This document shows positions 28,868 through 37,636 of a DNA stretch of 64,000 nt, in pieces. The notes under the pieces are model-generated. The model did not search any database. It was not told the origin of the DNA and was given only the letters and a program-made list of their open reading frames with translations. The translations under genes and the position numbers were made by a program. Origin of the DNA: Paracoccus sediminis (GTDB lineage: Bacteria > Pseudomonadota > Alphaproteobacteria > Rhodobacterales > Rhodobacteraceae). Location of the stretch: positions 310,001-374,000 of the forward strand of contig NZ_FZNM01000001.1 in the NCBI RefSeq assembly GCF_900188295.1, given 5' to 3'. Every line of letters starts with the position of its first letter. The first letter of the stretch is position 1.

Positions 28868-30004
28868 ATGATCCAGATTTCGCGCGGGCTGACACGGGCC
28901 GCCCTTGCCGCATCGACCGTTCTGGCGCTGGGCGCACCGGCGATGGCGATGCACGGAAAGGGCGGCCAATCCATGTGCCGCCCCGGCATGTCGCGCCTGA
29001 CGGTGACGGGCCAGGGCGAGGCACGGGTCGCACCCGACATGGCCTCGATCCAGTTGGGGGTGACGACCCAGGCCGCCAGTGCGGCCGAGGCGATGGCCCG
29101 GAACGCTGAACGCCAGACCGCCGTGATCGCCGCGCTGCGCGACGCCGGGATCGAGCAGGCCGACGTGCAGACCTCGGGGCTGAGCCTCAATCCGGTGATG
29201 GATTACGGCGAAGGCCGGGCGCCGACCGTGACCGGCTATCAGGCCAGCAACATGGTGACGGTCCGGGTCGCCGACGTGCCCCGCCTGGGCGAGGTGCTGG
29301 ATGCCATCGTCGCGGCCGGCGCGAACGAGATCAACGGCATCAGCTTCACCCGCGACGACAGCGCCGCCACCGAAGACGAGGCCCGCCGCGAAGCCGTCGC
29401 GGATGCCCGGCGCAAGGCCGAGGTTCTGGCCGAGGCGGCGGATCTGACGCTGGGTCCGGTTCTGGTGCTGCGCGATTCCCCCGCCCCGGAGGGTCCGCGC
29501 CCGATGATGATGGAAGCGCGCGCGGCGTCGGATTCGGCGGGCGTCCCCATTGCCGCAGGCGAGGTGGCGATGACCGCCATGGTTGAAATGCAATTTGCCC
29601 TGACCGGCCAGGATTGTGGCCCGATGGGCGGCAAGGGCCGCCATGGCGGCGACCATGGCCGCATGGAACAAGGCGCTCCGGCGATGCCGGACAACGGCGC
29701 CCCGGCCCCGATGCCGCATCACGGCGCGCCCGATCCGACGGGCGGCGGCGCCCAGTTGCCGCCCGGCCATCCGCCCGTTCCGGGCATGGAAGCCCCCTCC
29801 CTCGAGGGGGAACCCGCGTCCCCTTCGTCCCCGCCTGCATCCGACAGCGACCCGGCAGCCACCGCGCCGGGCGATCTGCCGCCGCCGCTGGGCACCGATA
29901 CCGGCGCCCCCGAACCCGACGAACCCGTGGTGCCCCTGGGCGATGACCCGGCAGGGGGGGATGCCCCGGCGGCGCCGCCTGCCGGGCAGGCCCCGTCGAA
30001 CTGA
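28868..30004 (+). CDS. SIMPL-domain (DUF541) exported protein with Pro/His/Met-rich tail
   Basis: A 378-residue exported protein. The signal peptide (to about residue 28) is followed by MHGKGG and a short Cys/Met segment. A SIMPL domain spans about 38-245: LTVTGQGEARVAPDMASIQLGV, then ISFTRDDSAATEDEARREAV, then MVEMQFAL. The tail of about 130 residues is low complexity: first Gly/His/Met-rich (GGKGRHGGDHGRM, PMPHHGAP), then Pro/Asp/Glu-rich. SIMPL proteins form oligomeric periplasmic assemblies in stress responses. The ATG at 28868 follows AAAAAGGACGG. It is divergent from the large chimera gene. Confidence 0.85.
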   Translation: MIQISRGLTRAALAASTVLALGAPAMAMHGKGGQSMCRPGMSRLTVTGQGEARVAPDMASIQLGVTTQAASAAEAMARNAERQTAVIAALRDAGIEQADVQTSGLSLNPVMDYGEGRAPTVTGYQASNMVTVRVADVPRLGEVLDAIVAAGANEINGISFTRDDSAATEDEARREAVADARRKAEVLAEAADLTLGPVLVLRDSPAPEGPRPMMMEARAASDSAGVPIAAGEVAMTAMVEMQFALTGQDCGPMGGKGRHGGDHGRMEQGAPAMPDNGAPAPMPHHGAPDPTGGGAQLPPGHPPVPGMEAPSLEGEPASPSSPPASDSDPAATAPGDLPPPLGTDTGAPEPDEPVVPLGDDPAGGDAPAAPPAGQAPSN

Positions 30005-30019
30005 ACGGGCGATCGGACG

Positions 30020-30037
30020 GGGGGCCGTCAGGCCCCC
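30020..30037. terminator. Hairpin between the SIMPL gene and metY
   Basis: A perfect 7-bp GC stem, GGGGGCC (30020-30026) and GGCCCCC (30031-30037), around a GTCA tetraloop. It sits between two convergent genes. There is no T-run, so termination strength is uncertain. Confidence 0.6.
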
Positions 30038-30041
30038 TGCC

Positions 30042-31322
30042 TCAGGCGACCGCCGCCGCCAGGGCCTGATCCAGGTCGGCGATCAGATCGGCCGGATCCT
30101 CGATCCCGATGGACAGGCGCAGCAGGTCGGGGGCCGCCCCGGCGGCGCGCTGCTGTGCCTCGGTCAATTGCCGGTGCGTGGTCGATGCCGAATGGATGAC
30201 CAGCGACCGCGCATCGCCCAGGTTCGCCACATGGCTGAACAGCTTCAACGCGCCCACCAGCTTGACCGCCGCGTCATAGCCGCCCTTGACCGAAAACGTG
30301 AACAGCGCCCCCGCGCCCTTGGGATACAGCCGCTGCGCCGTCGCGTTCCAGGGCGAGGATGCCAGCCCGGCATAGGTCACGGCGGTCACGCGCGGATCGT
30401 TTTCCAGCCAGTCCGCGACGGTCTGCGCGTTTTCGACATGGCGGGCCATGCGCAGGCCCAATGTCTCGATCCCCATCAGCGTGTAATGGGCGCCCTGCGG
30501 GTTCATGGTCATGCCCAGGTCGCGCAGCCCGATGGCGATGGAATGGAAGGTAAAGGCCGCCGGGCCGAAGGTTTCGTGGAATTTCAGCCCGTGATAGGCG
30601 GGTTCGGGGTCAGACAGGCTGGGAAACTTGCCGGACGCCGACCAGTCAAAGGCACCGCTGTCCACCACGGCGCCGCCCGTCACCGTGCCGTTGCCGGTCA
30701 TGTATTTCGTCAGGCTGTGGACGACCAGGGTTGCCCCCATCCCAAGGGGCTTGCACAGATACGGGGTGGCCAGCGTGTTGTCCACGATCAGCGGGATGCC
30801 TGCGGCGTCCGTGATCCCGGCCACCGCCGGGATGTCGGTGACATAGCCGCCCGGATTGCTGATCGATTCGCAGAACACCGCGCGGGTGTCGCCGTCGATG
30901 GCGGCAGCCAGGGCGTCCAGGTCGTCGAAATCGACGAACTTGGCCGACCAGCCGAACCGCCGGATCGTGTGGCTGAACTGCGTGACCGTGCCACCGTACA
31001 ACCGGGTCGAGGCGACGATGTTGCGCCCCGGCGCCATCAGCGGAAACAGCGCCATGATCTGCGCGGCATGGCCCGACGAACAGCAGACCGCGCCCGCGCC
31101 GCCTTCCAGCGCGGCGACGCGGTTCTGCAACGCGCCGACGGTCGGATTGGTCAGGCGGGAATAGATATAGCCGACCTCTTGCAGCCCGAACAGGCGGGCG
31201 GCGTGGTCGGTGTCCCTGAAGACATAGGATGTCGTCTGATAGATCGGCACCTGCCGTGCGCCGGTCGCGGGATCGGGCGCGGTCCCGGCATGGATCGCGG
31301 TCGTGTCAAAGCCCTGTGTCAT
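30042..31322 (-). CDS. metY: O-acetylhomoserine sulfhydrylase (PLP enzyme)
   Basis: A 426-residue PLP-dependent enzyme of the Cys/Met metabolism family. It makes homocysteine from O-acetylhomoserine and sulfide. The N-terminal FDTTAIHAGTAPDPATGARQ and YQTTSYVF are typical. The PLP lysine is in VVHSLTKYMTGNG (about residue 206), and the C-terminal SASTTHRQLTEAQQRAAG and LRLSIGIEDPADL are conserved. Length and motifs favour the MetY type over cystathionine synthases. The start has AAAGGGGGG upstream. I looked for a methionine-type riboswitch in the 100-bp leader and did not recognise one. Confidence 0.92.
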   Translation of the reverse strand: MTQGFDTTAIHAGTAPDPATGARQVPIYQTTSYVFRDTDHAARLFGLQEVGYIYSRLTNPTVGALQNRVAALEGGAGAVCCSSGHAAQIMALFPLMAPGRNIVASTRLYGGTVTQFSHTIRRFGWSAKFVDFDDLDALAAAIDGDTRAVFCESISNPGGYVTDIPAVAGITDAAGIPLIVDNTLATPYLCKPLGMGATLVVHSLTKYMTGNGTVTGGAVVDSGAFDWSASGKFPSLSDPEPAYHGLKFHETFGPAAFTFHSIAIGLRDLGMTMNPQGAHYTLMGIETLGLRMARHVENAQTVADWLENDPRVTAVTYAGLASSPWNATAQRLYPKGAGALFTFSVKGGYDAAVKLVGALKLFSHVANLGDARSLVIHSASTTHRQLTEAQQRAAGAAPDLLRLSIGIEDPADLIADLDQALAAAVA

Positions 31323-31423
31323 CGTGCCCCCCTTTGGCCGTCTTGGCGCAAAGTCTAGGCCGACGGGGCTAAGCCTCGCAACGTCAAAGAAATCCTGATG
31401 GCGGGGCTTGGCCGCAGACCCTT

Positions 31424-31867
31424 CTACAGGGGCCGGTTATAGCGGATGAAGGGCGTGCGCACGCCGACCCGGTCATACAGCGTCCGCCCCGCATAGTTGA
31501 ATTCCTGGGTCAGCCAATAGACGCGCGGACGGCCCGCCGCATCGGCCGCGGCATAGACCCCTTCGATCAGGGCGCGCGCCACGCCCCGGCCTCGTGCCTG
31601 GTCCGCGGTGAACAGGTCTTGCAGATAGCAGACGCCTTCGGGAAACCACATGTGCGGATGAAAGACGTAATGGGTCAGGCCCAGCAACCGGCCGTCCTCC
31701 TCGGCCACTAGACCGTGAAAATCATCCGGCCTGTCCGCCGCAAGCCGGTCGAACACCGCGTCGAAGAAATCCTGCGGCAGGTCGGGGCGATCGTAGAACC
31801 GGTGATAGCCGTCATAGAGATGCTGCCACTGTTCCCTGTCCTGGGCGGCCAGGGGACGGACGATCAT
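31424..31867 (-). CDS. GNAT family N-acetyltransferase
   Basis: A 147-residue acetyltransferase. Motif A is LQDLFTADQARGRGVARALIEGVYA (acetyl-CoA loop ARGRGVA), preceded by strands GLVAEEDGRLLGLTHYVFHP and followed by YWLTQEFNYAGRTLYDRVG. The substrate is unknown. Its ATG overlaps the stop of the MoxR ATPase gene (ATGA, 31864-31867), so it is translated with it. Confidence 0.88.
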   Translation of the reverse strand: MIVRPLAAQDREQWQHLYDGYHRFYDRPDLPQDFFDAVFDRLAADRPDDFHGLVAEEDGRLLGLTHYVFHPHMWFPEGVCYLQDLFTADQARGRGVARALIEGVYAAADAAGRPRVYWLTQEFNYAGRTLYDRVGVRTPFIRYNRPL

Positions 31868-32703
31868 CGCTGTCTCCGTGCCATGAAGGCCAGCTTTTCG
31901 AACAGGGCTACGTCCTGTTCGTTCTTCAACAGGGCGCCGTGCAGGCGGGGCAGCATGGTGTGCGGTTCGCGGTGCAGATCCTCGGGCGCCAGATCCTCGG
32001 CCAGGATCAGCTTCAGCCAGTCCAGCAGTTCGCTGGTCGATGGCTTTTTCCTAAGCCCCGGCGTGTCGCGCAGATCGAAAAACTGGTGCAGGGCCTGATC
32101 CAGCAGTCCGCGTTTCAGGCCGGGATAATGGACATCGACGATGGCTCGCAGGGTGTCGGCATCGGGAAAGCGGATGTAATGGAAGAAGCAGCGGCGCAGG
32201 AAGGCGTCCGGCAGATCCTTTTCGTTGTTCGACGTGATGACGACCACCGGGCGATGCGCGGCCCGGATCGTTTCCCCTGTCTCGTAAACGTGAAATTCCA
32301 TCCGGTCCAGTTCCTGCAACAGGTCGTTCGGGAACTCGATATCGGCCTTGTCGATCTCGTCGATCAGCAGGACGACCTTCCGCGGCGCCTCGAACGCCTG
32401 CCACAGCTTGCCCTTGCGGATATAGTTCGACACGTCATGAACCCGCTCATCGCCCAGCTGGCTGTCGCGCAGACGGGACACGGCATCGTATTCGTAAAGG
32501 CCATTCTGCGCTTTGGTCGTTGATTTGACGTGCCATTCGATGATCGGCAGATCCAGGCTGGCGGCGATCTGCCGGGCCAGTTCCGTCTTGCCGGTTCCCG
32601 GTTCCCCCTTGACCAGCAACGGCCGCTCCAGCGTCACGGCGGCGTTGACCGCCATCGCCAGGTCGGGCGGGGCGACGTATCGGTCGGTGCCGGTGAACTG
32701 CAT
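31864..32703 (-). CDS. MoxR family AAA+ ATPase
   Basis: A 279-residue AAA+ ATPase of the MoxR class. Walker A is GEPGTGKT (33-40), Walker B is LLIDEID (112-118), sensor 1 is VVITSNNEKDLPDAFLRRC with the arginine finger, and the C-terminal lid follows. MoxR ATPases work as chaperones that mature metal enzymes or complexes, usually with a VWA-domain partner. No VWA gene is visible here; the coupled gene is a GNAT. The start MQFTGTDRYV at 32703 follows GAAAGGAGAG. Confidence 0.9.
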   Translation of the reverse strand: MQFTGTDRYVAPPDLAMAVNAAVTLERPLLVKGEPGTGKTELARQIAASLDLPIIEWHVKSTTKAQNGLYEYDAVSRLRDSQLGDERVHDVSNYIRKGKLWQAFEAPRKVVLLIDEIDKADIEFPNDLLQELDRMEFHVYETGETIRAAHRPVVVITSNNEKDLPDAFLRRCFFHYIRFPDADTLRAIVDVHYPGLKRGLLDQALHQFFDLRDTPGLRKKPSTSELLDWLKLILAEDLAPEDLHREPHTMLPRLHGALLKNEQDVALFEKLAFMARRQR

Positions 32704-32866
32704 GAAAACTCTCCTTTCGGGTGAACCGCTTGGCTGAAGGCAACGCACAGGATCATTTGTGTTCAATCTGTCGTCGTTTCGCCTAGTGACAAGCAGGACG
32801 TCATACTTTAAGGGGGCGCGCAAGGTGTCGGTTTCCGTTCCAGCCCGGCGCCGCCGGAGAGAGTTT

Positions 32867-33289
32867 ATGAAAGCCCAGACCTTTCTGCCCCAGGACTATC
32901 GTCCCGCCGAGGATGAGCCGTTCATGAACGATCGGCAGCTTGAATACTTCCGCCGCAAGCTGGAAACCTGGAAGCAGGAACTGCTGGACCAATCCGCCGA
33001 AACGCTGGAAGGGCTGCAAGACAGCGCCCGGTCCGTTCCCGATCTGGCCGACCGCGCGTCCGAGGAAACCGACCGCGCCCTGGAACTGCGCACCCGCGAC
33101 CGCCAGCGCAAGCTTGTCAGCAAGATCGACGCCGCCCTGCGCCGGATCGAGACCGGTGAATACGGCTATTGCGAGAGGACCGGCGAACCGATCAGCCTGC
33201 GCCGGCTGGACGCCCGCCCCATCGCCACCATGACGCTGGAAGCGCAGGAGCGTCACGAGCGCCGTGAACGGGTCCATCGCGACGATTGA
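32867..33289 (+). CDS. dksA: RNA polymerase-binding transcription factor DksA (alphaproteobacterial)
   Basis: A 140-residue DksA that binds the RNA polymerase secondary channel and with ppGpp adjusts transcription during starvation. The coiled-coil region (LETWKQELLDQSAETLEGL, then ASEETDRALELRTRDRQRKL) carries the acidic tip. In the zinc-finger region only one cysteine remains (YGYCERTGEP, Cys 102); the others are lost (SLRRLDARPIATM), as in other Rhodobacterales DksA proteins. The ATG at 32867 follows CCGGAGAGAG. It is divergent from the MoxR gene. Confidence 0.93.
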   Translation: MKAQTFLPQDYRPAEDEPFMNDRQLEYFRRKLETWKQELLDQSAETLEGLQDSARSVPDLADRASEETDRALELRTRDRQRKLVSKIDAALRRIETGEYGYCERTGEPISLRRLDARPIATMTLEAQERHERRERVHRDD

Positions 33290-33295
33290 CGCCCC

Positions 33296-34423
33296 ATGAC
33301 CGGCGCGCTGAACGGTCGCCCGGTCGTCATCGTCGGCGGCGGCGTCGCGGGCCTGACCGCTGCCCTTGCGCTGCGGCAGCGTGGTGCCGACGCGACCGTG
33401 CTGGAACGTGCGCCCGCCTTGGCCGAGGTCGGGGCAGGGCTGCAACTCTCTCCCAATGCGATGCGGGTTCTGGATGCCCTGGGCCTTGTCCCGGCGCTTG
33501 ACGCCGTGTCATTGCCCAGCCGTGCGGTGCGGCTGCGCGATGCGCAGGGGGCGGATGTCGTGCGGCTGGATCTGGCCCGCCACCGGCCGGGCGCCCGTTT
33601 CCGTTTCATCCACCGGGCGCGGCTGATCGAGGTGCTGGAGCAGGCGGCACGGCAGGCCGGGGTGCGGATCCATCTGGCACAGGACATCGCGGCGCCCCCC
33701 GATGCGCCGCTGCTGATCGGCGCTGACGGCCTGCACAGCCGTATCCGCGCTGCCCTGAACGGGCGCGAGGTTCCCTTTTTCACCGGCCAGACCGCCTGGC
33801 GCGCGGTGATCGCGGATGGCGATCAGACCCCCGAGGCGCAAGTCTTCATGGGGCCGGGCCGCCATCTGGTCAGCTATCCGCTGGCGGGGGGACTGCGCAA
33901 CATCGTGGCGGTCCTGGAAACCCGCGACTGGCAGGACGAAGGCTGGTCGCGCCCCGACGATCCCGTCAACCTGCGCGCAGCCTTCGCGGGTTTCCGGGGG
34001 CCAGTGCCCGCTTGGCTGGCACGGGTGGACCGGGTCCATGTCTGGGGCCTGTTCCGCCACCCGGTCGCGTCCCGCTGGCAGGATGGCCGCATGGCGATCC
34101 TGGGCGACGCTGCCCATCCGACGCTGCCGTTCATGGCCCAGGGGGCGTGCATGGCGATCGAGGACGCCTGGACTCTGGCCGCCTGCCTGGATGAGGCGCC
34201 GGACCAGACCGCCGCCCTTGCGCGCTGTGAAACCCTGCGCATTCCCCGCGCGACGCGCATCGTCGCGGCGGCGAACGACAACGCGCGCAATTATCACCTG
34301 ACCGGGCCGAAACGGCTGGCCGCCCACGCGGCCCTGCGGATCGGAGGCAAGGTCGCGCCAGGGGCGATCCTGTCACGCTTCGACTGGATCTACGACTTCG
34401 ATCCGGTGGCGGAAAAGCCCTGA
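33296..34423 (+). CDS. FAD-dependent monooxygenase (salicylate hydroxylase-like)
   Basis: A 375-residue group A flavoprotein hydroxylase. The FAD dinucleotide motif is VVIVGGGVAGLTAALALRQ with LERAPALAEVGAGLQLSPNAM. The GD motif is LLIGADGLHSRIRAAL and the second FAD motif is MAILGDAAHPTLPFMAQGA. These match 3-hydroxybenzoate or salicylate hydroxylase relatives, but the aromatic substrate is unknown. It starts 6 bp after dksA and is probably in its operon. It converges on glmM across a hairpin repeat. Confidence 0.88.
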   Translation: MTGALNGRPVVIVGGGVAGLTAALALRQRGADATVLERAPALAEVGAGLQLSPNAMRVLDALGLVPALDAVSLPSRAVRLRDAQGADVVRLDLARHRPGARFRFIHRARLIEVLEQAARQAGVRIHLAQDIAAPPDAPLLIGADGLHSRIRAALNGREVPFFTGQTAWRAVIADGDQTPEAQVFMGPGRHLVSYPLAGGLRNIVAVLETRDWQDEGWSRPDDPVNLRAAFAGFRGPVPAWLARVDRVHVWGLFRHPVASRWQDGRMAILGDAAHPTLPFMAQGACMAIEDAWTLAACLDEAPDQTAALARCETLRIPRATRIVAAANDNARNYHLTGPKRLAAHAALRIGGKVAPGAILSRFDWIYDFDPVAEKP

Positions 34424-34436
34424 ACCCTTTGCCTTG

Positions 34437-34479
34437 GCAAAAATATCCTGCGGGGGTCCGGGGGCGCAAAGCCCCCCGG
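34437..34479 (-). repeat. Rhodobacterales-type intergenic hairpin repeat, copy 1
   Basis: Between the convergent FAD monooxygenase and glmM genes. Read on the minus strand it has a GC-rich hairpin (CCGGGGGG and CCCCCGG, 34458-34479) followed by ACCCCCGCAGGATATTTTTG. A related arrangement occurs in the copy at 43701. It probably acts as a terminator for glmM. I recognise this layout (G-rich hairpin, ACCCCCG, AGGATA) from other Rhodobacterales genomes; that is recall, not a search. Confidence 0.6.
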
Positions 34480-34485
34480 TATGCC

Positions 34486-35832
34486 TCAGGCCGCCTTTTC
34501 CACCGCAGCGACGATCCCGTCCACGACCTCGCGCAGGACAGTTTCGTTCTCGGCCTCGGCCATGACGCGGATCAGGGGTTCGGTGCCGGACTTGCGGATC
34601 AGGACGCGGCCGGTCCCCGCCAGACGCGCCTCGGCCTCGGCGATGACCGTGCGGACCTCGGTTGCCGACAGCGGATCGGCACCGGCGGCATAGCGGACGT
34701 TCTTCAGCATCTGCGGCACCGGGTCGAACTGCGCGGCAAGGCGGCTGGCGCTGTCGCCCGTGTCGGCCATCGCGGCCAGAACCTGCATGGCGGCGATCAG
34801 CCCGTCGCCGGTGGTGGCGTAATCGGTCATCACGATATGGCCCGACTGTTCGCCGCCCAGGTTGAAGCCCCCTTCGCGCATCCGTTCCACCACATAGCGG
34901 TCGCCGACCCTTGTGCGTTCCAGCCGCAGGCCGCGCCCGGCCAGGAAATGCTCCAGCCCCAGGTTTGACATCACCGTCGCCACCAGGGCATTGCCGCGCA
35001 GCCGTCCCTGTTCTGCCCAGCGGGCGGCCATCAGCGCCATGATCTGATCGCCGTCGGCCACGCAGCCCTTTTCGTCGACGATGATGACCCGGTCGGCGTC
35101 GCCATCCAGGCTGATGCCCAGATGCGCGCCATGGGCCAGGACCGCGGCCGCGCAGGCCTCGGGATGGGTCGATCCGACGCCCGCGTTGATGTTGAAGCCG
35201 TCGGGCTTGACGCCCACCGGGATCACCTCGGCGCCCAGTTCCCACAGCACGTCGGGGGCGGCGCGATAGGCCGCGCCGTTGGCGCAATCGATCACCACCC
35301 GCAGCCCGTCCAGCCGCTGGCCCGCCGGAAAGGTCGTCTTGGCGTATTCCACATAACGCCCGCGCCCGTCGTCGATGCGCTTGGCCCGGCCGATGTTGGC
35401 GGGCTGGGCCGGGGCGATGTCGCCCGCGACGATGGCTTCGATGGCGGCCTCGGCCTCGTCGGACAGCTTGAAGCCGTCGGGACCAAAGAACTTGATGCCG
35501 TTGTCTTCCGCCGGGTTGTGGCTGGCGGAAATCATGATGCCCACATCCGCCCGCATCGACCGCGTCAGGTATCCCACGGCGGGGGTCGGCACCGGACCCA
35601 GCAGCAGCACGTTCATTCCGGTGCTGGTCAGCCCCGCCGTCAGCGCGTTTTCCAGCATGTATCCCGACAGGCGCGTGTCCTTGCCGATCACGACGCGGTG
35701 CGCGCTGTCGTCGCCCGCGCGCCGGAAATACCGCCCCGCCGCCGCGCCCAGCCGCAGCGCCATGTCCGCCGTCATGGGATGGGTGTTGGCGCGGCCCCGC
35801 ACGCCGTCCGTTCCGAACAAGCCTCTGCTCAT
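34486..35832 (-). CDS. glmM: Phosphoglucosamine mutase
   Basis: A 448-residue GlmM that converts glucosamine-6-phosphate to glucosamine-1-phosphate for peptidoglycan and LPS. It opens with [13 protein letters not shown]. The active phosphoserine is Ser 104 in [17 protein letters not shown]. The metal loop is [13 protein letters not shown] and the sugar loop [10 protein letters not shown]. The C-terminal phosphate-binding loop is [14 protein letters not shown]. Its ATG overlaps the folP stop (ATGA, 35829-35832), making a tight folB-folP-glmM operon. Confidence 0.97.
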   Translation of the reverse strand: MSRGLFGTDGVRGRANTHPMTADMALRLGAAAGRYFRRAGDDSAHRVVIGKDTRLSGYMLENALTAGLTSTGMNVLLLGPVPTPAVGYLTRSMRADVGIMISASHNPAEDNGIKFFGPDGFKLSDEAEAAIEAIVAGDIAPAQPANIGRAKRIDDGRGRYVEYAKTTFPAGQRLDGLRVVIDCANGAAYRAAPDVLWELGAEVIPVGVKPDGFNINAGVGSTHPEACAAAVLAHGAHLGISLDGDADRVIIVDEKGCVADGDQIMALMAARWAEQGRLRGNALVATVMSNLGLEHFLAGRGLRLERTRVGDRYVVERMREGGFNLGGEQSGHIVMTDYATTGDGLIAAMQVLAAMADTGDSASRLAAQFDPVPQMLKNVRYAAGADPLSATEVRTVIAEAEARLAGTGRVLIRKSGTEPLIRVMAEAENETVLREVVDGIVAAVEKAA

Positions 35833-36809
35833 CGTTCTGCCTTTTCGTCGTTATTGACGGCCTGCCACAGCCGCATTGCCTGAATCACGTCGCGCACATC
35901 GTGAACGCGGTGAATCTGCACCCCCTGGGTCATCGCCGCAAGGGTCAGCGCCACGGTGCCGGGCGCCCGACCGGCGGGATCGTCCGCCTTGCCGATAGCG
36001 CCGATGAACCGCTTGCGCGACACGCCCAGCAGGATCGCGCAGCCCAAACCGTGATACAGCGAAATCCGCCGCAGGATGGCCAGATTGTGCGCCTGGGTCT
36101 TGCCGAAACCGATGCCTGGATCGACGACGATCCGGGCGCGGGGGATGCCTGCCGCCTCGGCCCGCCGGATCCGCGCGTCAAGCGCGTCATAGACGTCCAG
36201 CAGCACGTCGCCATAGCGCGGATCGTCCTGCATGGTGGCGGGCAGTCCCTGGGCGTGCATCAGGCAGACCGGGATCTGCGCCTGGGCCACGAGGGGGGCA
36301 AGGTCCGGGTCGAAGTCGAACCCCGACACGTCGTTGACCATTGCCGCCCCGGCATCCAGCGCGGCCCGCGCCACGGCGGCCTTGCGGGTGTCGGCGGAAA
36401 CGGGGGCGCTGCCGGACAGCGCGCGGATTGCCGGAACGATGCGGTCGATTTCATCGGGCACCGGCACCTCGGCCGCGCCGGGGCGGGTGGATTCGCCGCC
36501 GATGTCCAGAATGTCAGCGCCATCCCCGATCAGCTGTCGGCCATGGGTGGCGGGGTCGTACAGCCCGCCGTCGGAAAAGCTGTCGGGCGTGGCGTTGACG
36601 ATGCCCATGACGCGCGGCCGGTCCAGCGGCAGACCGACCAGATCGGCGCGGGGCGCGGTCAGCGCGGCCAGCACCGGCGCCGGAACGTCGTCGCCGATCC
36701 GGGGGGGCCGGCCGCGTTCCAGAACCTCGACCTGCGAAAACCGCGCCCATCCTCCTGCAAGAAGGTGACGGCCATGGGAAATGGGAAGGGGACGATAATA
36801 AAGCGTCAT
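35829..36809 (-). CDS. folP: Dihydropteroate synthase
   Basis: A 326-residue FolP, which joins p-aminobenzoate to the pterin pyrophosphate in folate synthesis and is the sulfonamide target. The pterin loops are [14 protein letters not shown] (69-82) and [26 protein letters not shown] and VNDVSGFD follow, and GVSRKRFIG lies near the C-terminus. It has about 60 extra N-terminal residues compared with E. coli FolP (282). Its start overlaps the folB stop (ATGA, 36806-36809). Confidence 0.95.
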   Translation of the reverse strand: MTLYYRPLPISHGRHLLAGGWARFSQVEVLERGRPPRIGDDVPAPVLAALTAPRADLVGLPLDRPRVMGIVNATPDSFSDGGLYDPATHGRQLIGDGADILDIGGESTRPGAAEVPVPDEIDRIVPAIRALSGSAPVSADTRKAAVARAALDAGAAMVNDVSGFDFDPDLAPLVAQAQIPVCLMHAQGLPATMQDDPRYGDVLLDVYDALDARIRRAEAAGIPRARIVVDPGIGFGKTQAHNLAILRRISLYHGLGCAILLGVSRKRFIGAIGKADDPAGRAPGTVALTLAAMTQGVQIHRVHDVRDVIQAMRLWQAVNNDEKAER

Positions 36810-37603
36810 TCCGCCCCCCCGTCGACACGACCGACCTGCGCGGCCAGCCCATCGGGCGGAAAGGGCAGGGCGGCGGCTGTCGTGAAATCGACACGCTTCG
36901 CCCGCAGGCGCGCGGCTAGCCAGAAGGCCAGGGCGCCGGCCTCGACCGGGACAGCCGGGGCTTCGACCGCCAGACGCGCGGGCGCCCAGACCACAGGGCG
37001 TTCGTCATGGATGGCGGCGTCCAGTTCGGTCCGGGTCTCGGCGACCTCAAGCCCCAGAACGCCGGCCAGGCCCCATGCCGCCTGATCGAAACCCAGCAGG
37101 GCGATGCGCCGGGCGTCGCCGCCCGAAGGCAGCGGCCGGACAGGATCATGGGGCAGGACGATGACCCCCCCCGGCGGCAGAACCGCCGGACGGCCGACGA
37201 CGATCCGCACAGGCCAGTGTTGCGCCGCGACCGCCACCCGTCCCGCGTCGCGACGGATGGTGATGCCCAGGGCGCCCGGTCCGCGATCCAGCTTTTCCAC
37301 CGTGACCGTGATGGCGGCGGCCTGGGGATGGGCCAGAACCTCGGCCGCAATGCGTTCGGCCAGGGTCTCGACCAGATTATAGCGTTGATCGGCCAGGGCT
37401 GCATCGACCGCTTGGACCAGCACGTCATAGGACAGGATCCGGTCGACCTGATCGTCCCCGGCATCCACCGGGTCGCGCAGATCGACGGTCAGCGCAAACC
37501 GCAGGCGCTGTTCGTGTCCGCGTTCGGACTGAAAGGCGCCTATGTCGGCCTGGAGGATGTGGTCGCGCAGGTGGATGCGGTCGGGCTGGATCATGCCAGC
37601 CAT
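36806..37603 (-). CDS. folB: Dihydroneopterin aldolase with C-terminal extension
   Basis: A 265-residue protein. Residues about 5-120 are a FolB domain: IHLRDHILQADIGAFQSERG, then ILSYDVLVQAV, then YNLVETLAERIA with the catalytic Glu region. Residues about 125-265 form an extension that I cannot assign. It starts VAAQHWPVRIVVG and is rich in Ala, Val and Pro. No FolK motif is seen in it, and no folK gene is visible in the window. Two ATGs (37603, 37594) are possible; neither has a strong ribosome site. It heads folB-folP-glmM. Confidence 0.85.
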   Translation of the reverse strand: MAGMIQPDRIHLRDHILQADIGAFQSERGHEQRLRFALTVDLRDPVDAGDDQVDRILSYDVLVQAVDAALADQRYNLVETLAERIAAEVLAHPQAAAITVTVEKLDRGPGALGITIRRDAGRVAVAAQHWPVRIVVGRPAVLPPGGVIVLPHDPVRPLPSGGDARRIALLGFDQAAWGLAGVLGLEVAETRTELDAAIHDERPVVWAPARLAVEAPAVPVEAGALAFWLAARLRAKRVDFTTAAALPFPPDGLAAQVGRVDGGAE

Positions 37604-37636
37604 TCACAGCAAATCCGCGCGGCAGGCAAGCCCGGC

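Noticed and set aside
26826..28871. A 681-codon frame opposite the GspL/GspC-like gene
   Set aside because: The translation is Arg/Gly low complexity mirroring the Pro/Ala linker on the other strand; no start signal or motifs.
29616..31358. A 580-codon plus-strand frame through the SIMPL tail and opposite metY
   Set aside because: Arg-rich shadow translation without motifs; metY on the other strand has full PLP-enzyme signatures.
31323..31423. Possible SAM- or SAH-type riboswitch in the metY leader
   Set aside because: The leader has short complementary segments but no riboswitch core that I can recognise; only a ribosome site (AAAGGGGGG) is clear.
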